The notes: generated by a model from the letters alone, not told the origin. Positions 1 through 6,418 are shown, counted from the stretch's first letter. The stretch is 9,327 nt of DNA from Rhodoferax sp. (GCA_029865675.1 JARXAU010000068.1:1-9327); one strand, 5' to 3'. Made by a program: numbers and translations.

Positions 1-2
1 CC

Positions 3-149
3 TTTACAGGTGGTCATTCTTGGAAATATGAAGACCTTTGGCCTTCCGTTTTTACGATGACAAATTCAGGTTATGAGCTCTCAGTTACTCATAGCGTCAG
101 GAAACAAGTCGCTGACTCTGTTGTCCTGAAAGTGGTGCATCTTTTTTAA
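3..149 (+). CDS. C-terminal end of an unrecognised protein (5' partial)
   Basis: One forward frame is open from the window edge to a TAA at 147-149, giving the last 48 residues of a protein that starts upstream. The tail is polar to mildly hydrophobic, with short segments such as GHSWKYEDLWPSVF and ending VVLKVVHLF. I see no motif I can name. The gene is AT-richer than the integrase that follows. Its stop codon lies only 4 bp before the first paired base of the structured RNA at 154-557, so the RNA directly abuts the gene. With so short a piece, I cannot exclude an accidental open frame, but stop-free frames at the window edge in this direction favour a real gene end. Confidence 0.4.
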   Translation, partial: FTGGHSWKYEDLWPSVFTMTNSGYELSVTHSVRKQVADSVVLKVVHLF

Positions 150-153
150 GGTG

Positions 154-557
154 GGCCCGTAAGCAAACTCTTTGTGTGCTGGTACATCCAGCCTGCCTGA
201 CCTAGCTCCACCTGGTGGGGGCGAAGTGGGAGCCGCGAGAGCGGCATGCGATTAAATACCTGCGTTCCATGCATTTGCTCGGTTAAGCCGAGACAACCGA
301 TCCGCCCGTCCGAATGAGGAGGGGAGCCCATTGGGGCCTGAAAAGGGATTGGAAGTAAAGCAGAGCACTGGGAGCCCCGCGTCAGTAGGGGCCCAAGCGG
401 GTAATTGACACAGGCTCATTGCCTGTGAAGCGTGGTTCACTAAAAGAACCCTGGAGGAATCCAGTAACCCCCTGCGCTCCACCACGGTGCGCAGGTGACT
501 CAGCAATGAGGTGCCCCCTGGTCGCTCGGGTCAGGCAGGAGAGTTTGCTTACGTGCC
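154..557 (+). ncRNA. Large structured RNA candidate upstream of the integrase (possible orphan omega-RNA/HEARO-like)
   Basis: Two long-range helices close this segment. Bases 154-171 pair with 540-557 (one mismatch, 14 consecutive pairs), and 192-202 pair perfectly with 529-539, stacking directly inside. Local hairpins include 206-211/215-220, 232-236/241-245 with a GAGA loop, 278-282/288-292, 371-378/388-394 with one bulged A, 409-415/421-427, 434-438/446-450 (loop ACTAAAA), 451-454/461-464 and 471-477/489-495. An alternative pairing of 217-222 with 513-518 would add a further multi-branch level. No good gene lies inside; short frames on either strand look accidental. The strand is chosen because the integrase is on + and the purine-rich loops (GAGA, ACTAAAA, AGGAAT) are on +. 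A terminal helix with hairpins around a central junction resembles HEARO RNAs, the omega-RNA guides of IscB. No IscB gene is present, so it would be an orphan. A weak promoter (TTGTCC at 121-126, TTTTAA at 144-149) could start RNA near 156. Family assignment is inference from memory; the folding is seen directly. Confidence 0.7.
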
Positions 558-676
558 GCGACCCAAATCTGACTTTCATGCCCACCTGGGGCCGCAAAAA
601 CAGGAAACCAAAACCACCAGCGTTCACGCGACGAAACACCGTGAGGGATAGGTGCGCCTTGCTGCACCGTGAATAC

Positions 677-690
677 GAAATAGCTATTTC
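677..690. promoter_or_regulatory. 14-bp perfect palindrome abutting the integrase start
   Basis: GAAATAGCTATTTC is a perfect dyad ending one base before the proposed integrase ATG at 692. It occupies the place where a ribosome binding site would sit, and there is no recognisable Shine-Dalgarno there. It could be an operator that shuts off int or a hairpin on the mRNA. Function is inferred from position only. Confidence 0.35.
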
Positions 691-691
691 C

Positions 692-2149
692 ATGCATCAA
701 GCGAAAACCACCCAGCAAAGCAGCGATTCAACCGCCCCATCAAAGAAGCGCCAGGCCTACGCAAAGTTGGTATCCGCCCGGCTGGCTGCCCGGTCTAATC
801 AATTGGGCGTGGGCACTGGCGTAGAAGTCTTACAGCGCGCACAAGCAAGGCACAAAAACAACCCAAAGGCCCAGCTCGCGCTGTTCTTTCGTGATTTCAC
901 CCTTCGCGCAGGGATTGGACGACCCAGACCGGTCTCCGAGAGGACGCGCACCATGTACGCAGACGAGCTGATGCGAATGCTCGAAGAGTTGCGAGAACTC
1001 GGCGCAGGTGTGCAGTCGATTGGCGAACTCGGCCGCCCCCACGCACTCAAACTGATCCAAAGCTGGGGCAAGAGCGACCAGGCCGCCTCCACCGTTCAGA
1101 ACAAGATAAGCATCCTGCGCCGCTTCCTGACCTTCATTGGAAAAGAGAACGCTATTCCAAAGGGCGTTGAACTCAAGAAATGGCTCGACAGCAAGGGAGT
1201 GGACACCCCCATCGCCCGGCAGAACACTCCGACCGTCAGTAAAGCGTGGGATGAAAACCACATTGATCTGCACCTGGTACTGTCCCAGCTCCGCCAGGAA
1301 TGCCCCATCACCGCCATCCAGCTTGAGATGCAAGCCGCCTTTGGCTTGCGGATGAAGGAGTCGATGATGATTAACCCGCACGCCGCCGACTGTGGCCACT
1401 TCCTGCGGGTGGTGCACGGAACCAAAGGCGGTCTATCCCGTGATGTCGATTTCGACGAGGATGGTGAGGTACGTGCATGGCAGCGCGATGTTCTCGACCG
1501 CGCCAAGATCCATGCCCTACGCAACCGCAAGGGCACGCTTTCCATCGAAGGCAAGCGACTGGATCAGAGCAAGTCCATTTTTTACTACCAGTGCCGCAAG
1601 GCTGGTATCACCCAGGCCAAGCTCGGCGTCACCGCCCATGGCCTGCGCCATCAGTACGCCGCCCGCCGCTACGTCCAGATCACCGGCATGAGCCCGCCCG
1701 TAGCACAGGATGCGCCGCTGCTGGTCACGGAGGATGTGCGCACGGCGGACCGGGTGGCCCGAGAGACGATCAGTCGCGAACTTGGTCACTTCCGGGCCGA
1801 CATCACCCACGCCTACACCGGCTCACTGCCCATGATGGAGCGCAGCCGGAAAAAACAGATTCAGGAATGGGTTCAGCGCACGGAGGGAAGCCCGGACTTC
1901 TGCCGGGCTTTGCGGGAGGCAGGCATTGCTTCCGCATGGCTCGGGGGGCGCTTCGCGACCGGGATGCCTGTAGAAGCCGCCGAGAAGCTGCGCCTGTTTG
2001 TCCAAAACACCAGCCTCACGCCCCTGCGCGACCAGGTCCGGGCGGAACTCAAGCAGCGCCTGGCCAGCGCCTGCGGCCGCGCCGTCGACCTGTGCGAGCA
2101 CTTCGACCTAGGCAGCCCAGACGATGCCTATGAACTCCTACTTCGTTAG
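692..2149 (+). CDS. int: Tyrosine recombinase / phage-type integrase
   Basis: The protein (485 aa from this start) catalyses site-specific DNA strand exchange through a covalent 3'-phosphotyrosine. An N-terminal SAM-like core-binding domain spans about residues 60-165, and the catalytic domain about 190-380. Visible catalytic residues are Arg220 (AFGLRMKE), Lys245 (HGTKGG), His316 and Arg319 (HGLRH), His366 (ELGH) and the nucleophile Tyr375 (HAYTGS). The match is to the Integrase_1-type family common in islands of beta- and gammaproteobacteria. A C-terminal extension of about 105 residues follows the tyrosine. The frame is open back to 419, but that part lies over the structured RNA and encodes basic, low-complexity sequence. 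I therefore start at 692, although no good ribosome binding site is seen; an ATG at 578 is the main alternative. It probably moves the element in which this window lies. All catalytic residues are intact, so it may be active. Confidence 0.9.
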   Translation: MHQAKTTQQSSDSTAPSKKRQAYAKLVSARLAARSNQLGVGTGVEVLQRAQARHKNNPKAQLALFFRDFTLRAGIGRPRPVSERTRTMYADELMRMLEELRELGAGVQSIGELGRPHALKLIQSWGKSDQAASTVQNKISILRRFLTFIGKENAIPKGVELKKWLDSKGVDTPIARQNTPTVSKAWDENHIDLHLVLSQLRQECPITAIQLEMQAAFGLRMKESMMINPHAADCGHFLRVVHGTKGGLSRDVDFDEDGEVRAWQRDVLDRAKIHALRNRKGTLSIEGKRLDQSKSIFYYQCRKAGITQAKLGVTAHGLRHQYAARRYVQITGMSPPVAQDAPLLVTEDVRTADRVARETISRELGHFRADITHAYTGSLPMMERSRKKQIQEWVQRTEGSPDFCRALREAGIASAWLGGRFATGMPVEAAEKLRLFVQNTSLTPLRDQVRAELKQRLASACGRAVDLCEHFDLGSPDDAYELLLR

Positions 2150-2201
2150 ACATGTACGGCCGCAAAACAGACAACCCGAACCCAGTAGAAAAGGAACCAC
2201 C

Positions 2202-2549
2202 ATGCAAATCATCGACCACGAGCTAAGTAAGCAATTAGGAAGGCAGATTCTGGAAAACAAATGCACTTCAACTTGGCTGAAAAGGAGCTTCGAGCTGGCC
2301 TTGCTGCGCGACCCGGTTGATGCACACCGAGATGCCGAAACATTGGCTGCAGCGTTGGATGCACGGTGCCTGGCAATCCAGGGCGCGGACATAGCGCTTG
2401 CGCCAGAGATCACAACGCTCCTGTTGCTCCAGCACGCCGTAGCGTTGGAGAACATCAATCGGCATCTTGGTGGGGGAAACGGCAATCATCGTCTAGGCGA
2501 GCTGGTGAACCGACTTCACGGCCTGGTAGCAGAAATTTCCCAGCCCTAA
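2202..2549 (+). CDS. Small unknown protein downstream of the integrase
   Basis: This frame encodes 115 residues starting at an ATG with AAGGA at 2191-2195, six bases upstream. The frame is open back to 2124, but the internal ATG with its ribosome binding site is the better start. The gap of 52 bp after the integrase suggests a shared transcript. The protein looks helical and soluble. The segment ELALLRDPVDAHRDAETLAA (residues 31-50) is followed by a helix-rich stretch with LLLLQ around residue 73-77 and a GGGNGNH turn at 90-96. I do not recognise the family. An integrase-linked accessory protein is possible, but nothing in the sequence shows a DNA-binding motif. Confidence 0.65.
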   Translation: MQIIDHELSKQLGRQILENKCTSTWLKRSFELALLRDPVDAHRDAETLAAALDARCLAIQGADIALAPEITTLLLLQHAVALENINRHLGGGNGNHRLGELVNRLHGLVAEISQP

Positions 2550-2636
2550 AAGTGGGTCGGCTCTTCGGTGAACTCCGCGTCGCGGTCTAGCGTGCAGTGC
2601 AAAAGTAGGACTGCGGGAAGAGGGATTGTGGGACAA

Positions 2637-2654
2637 AGCTACAGAGATGTAGCT
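2637..2654. repeat. Inverted repeat with GAGA loop upstream of the winged-helix gene
   Basis: AGCTACA (2637-2643) and TGTAGCT (2648-2654) form a perfect 7-bp stem with a GAGA loop. It sits about 100 bp before the gene at 2753, next to the AT-rich stretch 2655-2690 where a promoter could lie (TTGAAT at 2656-2661 with only poor -10 matches). An operator for the neighbouring DNA-binding protein is possible; this is inference. Confidence 0.3.
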
Positions 2655-2752
2655 GTTGAATTTCATTTAAAATCTAATAATGATATACGGACAGAGCACT
2701 GCGCAATCGCCGCGCAGACGCTGCGAATACGGCGCAGAGCGCTTCGCGATGA

Positions 2753-3181
2753 ATGCACGCAAATAGCACAACAAAACCCAAGGCCCGGCCGAAGCTTGGT
2801 GCTCCTGCTTCTGCACAACTCTATTTCCGTTATCTGGAATTGGCTGCAGAAGCACTTAAGGAGAGCGAATTACCTGAACTGACCGCCGCCGAGTCCGCCT
2901 CGCTCGACGCGCTCATGCCACACTGGAGCCAGGAGGGAGCGATGGGAGTTCTCACTGCTTTGAAAGTGATCCATACCAAACGGAGCAAAGTTTCGAATTT
3001 GCCTAATATGAAGCTCTATTACCTGCTCCAAGGTCTGCGCCGTAGGGGATGGATTGATGAACATGTTTCGTCGTACGACGCGCGCGTCATACTGCTCATG
3101 CCCAGCGAGCAGACGAAACGCTATTACGCGGTTCAGCAGAGATGCATGAAACGGGCGTTGCGGGAATCCAAATTGGGCTAA
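2753..3181 (+). CDS. Putative winged-helix (MarR-like) DNA-binding protein
   Basis: The frame encodes 142 residues. After a basic N-terminal tail (TKPKARPK, residues 7-14) a helical region leads to what looks like a winged helix. The recognition-helix region is around residues 78-100 (KVSNLPNMKLYYLLQGLRRRGW). The wing follows, with D109-A-R-V-I-L-L at 109-115, then a long C-terminal helix. The pattern 'short helix, LxxLxRRGWI, D-x-R, L-P-S' is that of MarR-like regulators, but the match is by eye and the usual N-terminal dimer helices are short. Two ATGs overlap at 2749-2755; only the second opens this frame. No clear Shine-Dalgarno is visible, so the start is uncertain. It may regulate the integrase region or its own promoter around 2640-2690. 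Confidence 0.6.
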   Translation: MHANSTTKPKARPKLGAPASAQLYFRYLELAAEALKESELPELTAAESASLDALMPHWSQEGAMGVLTALKVIHTKRSKVSNLPNMKLYYLLQGLRRRGWIDEHVSSYDARVILLMPSEQTKRYYAVQQRCMKRALRESKLG

Positions 3182-3215
3182 GGGTAGTTCTGAGCGCACC
3201 CGTGCGGGAGTCCAA

Positions 3216-3242
3216 GGCATGGGCTGCTGCCAAAGCCATGCC
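3216..3242 (+). terminator. Weak hairpin downstream of the winged-helix gene
   Basis: GGCATGG (3216-3222) pairs with CCATGCC (3236-3242) around a 13-nt loop, 35 bp after the stop at 3181. There is no T-tract, so it is at best a weak or rho-assisted end for the rightward transcript. Confidence 0.25.
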
Positions 3243-3335
3243 CGAAGGCGAGCAATAGCGCGCAGTTCGTTATCCCATGGCTAAGGTCTGAGGGGAAGTT
3301 CAGAAATGGAACTGGTTCCACGCCGACTGCAGAAC

Positions 3336-3366
3336 AAAAAAAAGCCCCGATGTACATCGAGGCTTT
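3336..3366 (-). terminator. Rho-independent terminator of the tumE-tumA operon
   Basis: Reading leftwards, AAAGCC (3366-3361) pairs with GGCTTT (3346-3341), and the inner CGATG/CATCG stem around TA extends the hairpin across one mismatch. A run of eight T residues (3343-3336 on the - strand) follows. It lies 42 bp after the tumA stop. Read rightwards the hairpin is followed by only a short T-run, so it may also weakly stop transcripts coming from 2753-3181. Confidence 0.85.
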
Positions 3367-3407
3367 AAAGGTCAATCAATTTTTAACGTCGCGCTTGCGG
3401 TTCTGCG

Positions 3408-3782
3408 TTATGCAAGCAAGGCCTGCAGTTGCATACGAGGAGCCGTCAGGCGCACTTCTTTTTGCTTGCCATGTCCTGGCAACACCTTTTGTACAACTTG
3501 CAACAAACCACACACCTGCAGTTGCTCAACATCCTTGCTCACCGAAGAACGGTCCCTTTGAAGCAGGCTCGCTATTGCCGTAATGGAACTGGGCCCCGCT
3601 TTCAGAGCGCTGATCAACTCCAACCGCGCGGGTGTCAAAACTTTGAGCAAGTCTGCTGGATCGCCAAAGCTGATAGTCCACTCACTCGGTATCGGCTTGC
3701 CAGCATCCGCCAGGGCAGCAATAGCTCTACCACGTGCGAAAAAGGCATTTTCGTCGCCCAAGGTCACAGTAACTTTCTTCAT
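3408..3782 (-). CDS. tumA: TumA-like HTH antitoxin
   Basis: This 124-residue protein is the probable antitoxin and autorepressor of the TumE toxin encoded just upstream. The N-terminal part (1-45) is a small domain beginning MKKVTVTLGD. Residues about 46-115 form a winged helix-turn-helix: TPARLELISAL, then SSITAIASLLQRDRSSVSKD as helix-turn-helix (66-85), and a wing ending KQKEVRLTAP. This is the pattern of the HVO_A0114-type/MarR-like DNA-binding antitoxins found with TumE-family toxins. Its ATG overlaps the toxin stop (ATGA, 3779-3782), giving translational coupling. A good ribosome binding site GAGGAG (3789-3794 on the - strand) sits six bases upstream inside the toxin gene, so the antitoxin can be made efficiently. 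Family assignment rests on the toxin partner and the HTH seen by eye. Confidence 0.8.
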   Translation of the reverse strand: MKKVTVTLGDENAFFARGRAIAALADAGKPIPSEWTISFGDPADLLKVLTPARLELISALKAGPSSITAIASLLQRDRSSVSKDVEQLQVCGLLQVVQKVLPGHGKQKEVRLTAPRMQLQALLA

Positions 3783-4075
3783 ATAACGCTCCTCAACTTA
3801 AGCCAGTCGTCCTGAAATTTTGATTCGATGTCTTCGAAACTAACGAAGACGACCGGCTCAACCTTCCCAAAATAGTGCCGATGATGGAACCCGTGCGCAT
3901 TGTCGTAACCAATGACACGACCGTTATCCCCACTAAAGAGAGCAACCTGTATGTAAGCCAAGTTGTATCGTGTAATGGCGTTGTCGGAATTGACCCAAAC
4001 TTCGCGCCTGAGAATTCCATTCCCCCGCTTGGAAGGAATGTAGTTTGTTTCATCAACGATCTTCCTATCAGCCAT
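3779..4075 (-). CDS. tumE: TumE-family toxin (DUF6516-like)
   Basis: The 98-residue product carries the family signature GRVIGYDNAHGFHHRHYFG at residues 52-70, with the characteristic YDN...HG.HHRH...G pattern. The upstream segment (RREVWV..SDNAITRYNLAYIQV) matches the usual beta-strand lead-in. Family members are small toxins paired with an HTH antitoxin encoded immediately downstream, as here (tumA, overlapping by 4 bp). The toxin-first order with a DNA-binding antitoxin second is typical. The ATG at 4075 is not preceded by a Shine-Dalgarno. Instead the promoter's -10 box lies only 5 bp upstream, so the mRNA is predicted to begin at or within a base or two of this ATG (leaderless). Codons 1-4 form one arm of the palindrome at 4064-4100. 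The biochemical target is not evident from the sequence. Confidence 0.85.
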   Translation of the reverse strand: MADRKIVDETNYIPSKRGNGILRREVWVNSDNAITRYNLAYIQVALFSGDNGRVIGYDNAHGFHHRHYFGKVEPVVFVSFEDIESKFQDDWLKLRSVI

Positions 4076-4100
4076 GAGAAATTATCTCACGGCTGATAGG
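4064..4100. promoter_or_regulatory. 37-bp palindromic operator over the tumE promoter and start codon
   Basis: Arms 4064-4073 (CCTATCAGCC) and 4091-4100 (GGCTGATAGG) are perfect complements. After one mismatch (4074/4090), inner arms TGAGA (4075-4079) and TCTCA (4085-4089) continue the symmetry around AATTA. The dyad covers the spacer, the -10 box and the first four tumE codons. It is an excellent candidate binding site for the HTH antitoxin, alone or in complex with the toxin. It would also form a hairpin in any read-through mRNA from upstream, burying the start codon. Confidence 0.75.
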
Positions 4101-4109
4101 CAGTGTCAA
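4081..4109 (-). promoter_or_regulatory. Sigma-70-type promoter of tumE-tumA
   Basis: On the - strand TTGACA (4109-4104) is a perfect -35 box. It is followed after 17 bp by GATAAT (4086-4081), which matches five of six -10 positions. Expected initiation 6-7 bases further falls at about 4075-4074, on the tumE start codon itself. The promoter is strong by sequence and is embedded in the palindrome 4064-4100, consistent with tight repression. Confidence 0.8.
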
Positions 4110-4241
4110 TTCGGTCGCAGATAAAACCGAGTTGCTTTGCTGTGCCTCCTCTTTCTCCAGCGGCCGCCTATCCAAGGCACAAAGCGGATGGTGGTGACCA
4201 GGCCCGCACAGCGGCTTGCCGCACGACTGCGTAATACCCAA

Positions 4242-5333
4242 TCAATCCGCGACCCCCAAAGCATCAAGTACTTCCGCCTCCAGATCGTCGTTCTCGCCAA
4301 AGAACAAGTGCTCCTGGTTCGACGACTCAACGGCCCTGCAGAAATCTTCGATGTCCTGGGCCCGTGTTTCAACATGGTAGTTTCCGTGTTTCACATTGGC
4401 CTGGAACCAAAATAGGCCACCGCTTACGACAAGCTCGGTGTCCACCAAGCGAAGTTCAGAGGCAACCTCACCAGGACCCCATTGATCCGGAGCTGCATCC
4501 ATCGCGACACGAAGTAGGCCAAACTTGTCGCACCACCGCGCAGCAGTCCGAAGGCGCACCAAGAAATCAACTCCCGTTCTCAAGCTTGCGAAAACGGGGC
4601 TATCGCCATGCTCATGCGCGGCATAGGCCTCGAAATGGCACTGGACAGGAGTCCGGTCCGATTGCAATCCCATCCCGCGTTTCTCCGAATTGTTGGCGTA
4701 CGCATCCATTGCTGCGGTGATCACCAGCCTCAAGACACTTTTCGGTACAGACCCATCCAGCGCCGAGGCTACCGATTCGAGAGCATCCCGATAGCCGATT
4801 TCATAACCCTCCTGCCCCGGCAATCCGGCGATCAGTTCGTTGATGATGGCCGTTGGCTCCTGATTAGGCAGTCTGTCGGTATTGTCACCAAGCTCCATCA
4901 GTACCGCCTGGACGCCCTCCGGGCTGATATTTTCTGATCCGGGTAGCAGATGGTGATCGTGCACGTAGACCTCGACACCCTCAATAGACTGGATGCGTTC
5001 GCCGTCAGAACCTTCGGTATCCGCGTCAAGAATAAGCACCCGCATCGGCATATTGGCTCTGACGCCGTGTATCGCACCGCCATCAATGTCGATCACCACT
5101 GTGGGGATTTCCGCAGGTCCCCCAAAAGGCAGCAGGTCATCCGAGGTCTCAGTCAAAAAGTGCACCTTGGCGAGGCGCAGCACATCTTGAAACGATCCGT
5201 ACGAAGGATCCTGTGCGCACAGGTGCTCCAAGTCGCAGAGCAAGTCGCAGAGCGCATCCTCATTGTCGTTTTGGGTTTTGTAAAGCGCAATCGCCAGCTC
5301 GGCCGCGTCCGCGCGTTCTTGGTTTTTTTTCAT
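4242..5333 (-). CDS. Conserved-looking unknown protein, 363 aa
   Basis: I do not recognise a named family. An N-terminal helical region (residues 1-62) is acidic, with a repeated CDLLCDLEHLC motif. It is followed by a beta-rich segment IPTVVIDIDGGAIHGVRANM (76-95), then PMRVLILDADTEGSDGE and VEVYVHDHHLL (96-130). Such 'VIDI.GG.I.GV.ANMPMRVLILDADTEG' segments occur, to my memory, in unknown proteins of proteobacterial islands and plasmids. The C-terminal half (195-363) is helical with WCDKFGLLRVAMD and ends in an acidic tail. It has no signal peptide or membrane segment, so it should be cytoplasmic. It starts 7 bp after the 154-aa gene stop with no good ribosome binding site, suggesting it depends on translation of the gene before it. 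Its role is unknown. Confidence 0.8.
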   Translation of the reverse strand: MKKNQERADAAELAIALYKTQNDNEDALCDLLCDLEHLCAQDPSYGSFQDVLRLAKVHFLTETSDDLLPFGGPAEIPTVVIDIDGGAIHGVRANMPMRVLILDADTEGSDGERIQSIEGVEVYVHDHHLLPGSENISPEGVQAVLMELGDNTDRLPNQEPTAIINELIAGLPGQEGYEIGYRDALESVASALDGSVPKSVLRLVITAAMDAYANNSEKRGMGLQSDRTPVQCHFEAYAAHEHGDSPVFASLRTGVDFLVRLRTAARWCDKFGLLRVAMDAAPDQWGPGEVASELRLVDTELVVSGGLFWFQANVKHGNYHVETRAQDIEDFCRAVESSNQEHLFFGENDDLEAEVLDALGVAD

Positions 5334-5340
5334 AGATTAG

Positions 5341-5805
5341 TCAATCAGTTAAAAATGAGTTGCCGTTTTTGGAAATTCGGCGACCTCGTATTGGGGGAAG
5401 TGATGGCGCGGGCACGGGTTTGAACCAGTAGCCATAAACCATCTTGTCGGTGCAGTCCCGGGTATCGTTTGGCATGCCGTGCACTACCGCCACGAAGTGC
5501 CTTGCTTGACAGGCAATGACCACCTGGTCGTCTGGCAGATCCCAGACTCTCGCCCTGCGCCCAGAAATTTTTGGCGCAAATGACCAAATCCAGCCATGGC
5601 GCCTCAGCACATCGTCAAATACGACAAGGCTCAGGCCAGTGCGATCGACCCGCGCCCACCCTTTGAGGGCTTTCGCCCTGGCTTTCGCAAGCTCCTGGTG
5701 CACTGCGGCATATTGCAGTCGAGCGGCGATTGCCATCGCCCGAGCTGCTCCACCGGGATCCGGGCCATTAAAGCGTCGGCGCCCGCCTTGGTTGTAGCGA
5801 TACAT
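5341..5805 (-). CDS. Unknown protein, 154 aa, between radC and the 363-aa gene
   Basis: The proposed start at 5805 follows the radC stop (5810-5812) by 4 bp and carries a GAGG three bases upstream. The frame stays open to 5895 inside radC, so a longer version of 184 aa is possible but would overlap radC heavily. A glycine/arginine-rich N-terminus (MYRYNQGGRRRFNGPDPGG) leads to an alanine-rich helix (residues 19-50). Then comes DRTGLSLVVFDDVLRRHGWIW (54-74) and a beta-rich region with DDQVVIACQARHFVAVVHGM, DTRDCTDK and VYGYW. I do not recognise the family. The tight spacing to radC and to the next gene (7 bp) indicates one operon, so the three products may act together. Confidence 0.7.
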   Translation of the reverse strand: MYRYNQGGRRRFNGPDPGGAARAMAIAARLQYAAVHQELAKARAKALKGWARVDRTGLSLVVFDDVLRRHGWIWSFAPKISGRRARVWDLPDDQVVIACQARHFVAVVHGMPNDTRDCTDKMVYGYWFKPVPAPSLPPIRGRRISKNGNSFLTD

Positions 5806-5809
5806 GGCC

Positions 5810-6418
5810 TCAAACCAAGCCGTGCTGCGCCATGGATAAAGCACTTGTCCCCGATACGATGATGTGATCGAGCACACGCACATCGACCAAAGCAAGGGTC
5901 TGTTTGAGCGTTTGAGTTAGCAGTTCATCAGCACGCGAGGGAATCGTTTGCCCTGATGGGTGGTTGTGGCAAAAAATGACCGCCGAGGCATTGGCACGCA
6001 TCGCCATCACGACTACCTCACGCGGATAGACGCTCGTCTGGGTCAGTGTGCCGCGAAACAATTCATGCGCAGAAATCAGTTCGTTTTGGCTGTTCAAGAA
6101 CAGACACCAAAAAACCTCATAACCCAGATGACCTATCTTGCTGCACAGGTAGGCGTTGAGCGTGTCAGATTGATCGATTCGAATGCCGCCTTCGAGTCGA
6201 GTTTGCATCGCCCGCGTAAGCAACTCTTTCGCAGCCAACACCTGAGGGACGGCAGGGTAGGGGAGGCGCTCTTCACTGGCGAAGACGTCTATGGGAGGCG
6301 CCATGCTGAAGCCAAAAACTTCGTTAAGTGGCCGATGGGCAAGGGAGTGCGCAATGTCAGGGCCGCAGAGCACCTGTAGAAGGGACAGGTTACTCATGGT
6401 GGTCGGATTCGATTCCAT
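5810..6418 (-). CDS. radC: RadC-like JAB/MPN-domain protein
   Basis: The C-terminal half is a clear RadC/JAB (MPN+) domain. It has AHELFRGTL (aligned to the conserved Glu region, E119), YPREVVVMAM, then HNHPSG with H151 and H153, S161 and D164 fitting the H-x-H-x7-S-x2-D metal-binding motif, and DVRVLDHIIVSG. The C-terminus ends like E. coli RadC. The N-terminal 75 residues correspond in position to the usual helix-hairpin-helix region but look degenerate (for example LAAKELLTRAMQTR). Members of this group are frequent on plasmids and islands. The old claim of a DNA repair role is not firm, and a metalloprotease/isopeptidase-like activity is only predicted. The start at 6418 has an AAAGAG site a few bases upstream; an internal ATG at residue 8 is possible. 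It is the first gene of a leftward operon. Confidence 0.9.
   Translation of the reverse strand: MESNPTTMSNLSLLQVLCGPDIAHSLAHRPLNEVFGFSMAPPIDVFASEERLPYPAVPQVLAAKELLTRAMQTRLEGGIRIDQSDTLNAYLCSKIGHLGYEVFWCLFLNSQNELISAHELFRGTLTQTSVYPREVVVMAMRANASAVIFCHNHPSGQTIPSRADELLTQTLKQTLALVDVRVLDHIIVSGTSALSMAQHGLV

Noticed and set aside
154..557. Group II or group I intron remnant
   Set aside because: The 5' end is not a GUGYG start, no domain V-like hairpin at the 3' end or reverse transcriptase is present, and the fold is closed by a terminal helix, unlike a group II intron. A group I core was not recognised either.
2568..2882. Rightward open frame of 104 codons overlapping the winged-helix gene
   Set aside because: It overlaps the 2753 start by 130 bp in another frame, has no ribosome binding site, and its composition is unlike a folded protein.
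3429..3815. Rightward open frame opposite tumA
   Set aside because: It is antisense to the well-supported antitoxin and has Thr/Ser/Cys-rich shadow composition.
4950..5423. Rightward 157-codon frame opposite the 363-aa gene
   Set aside because: It is the antisense of a stronger gene and runs past its start; no ribosome binding site.
5960..6379. Rightward 139-codon frame opposite radC
   Set aside because: radC carries a full JAB motif on the other strand, so this frame is a shadow.
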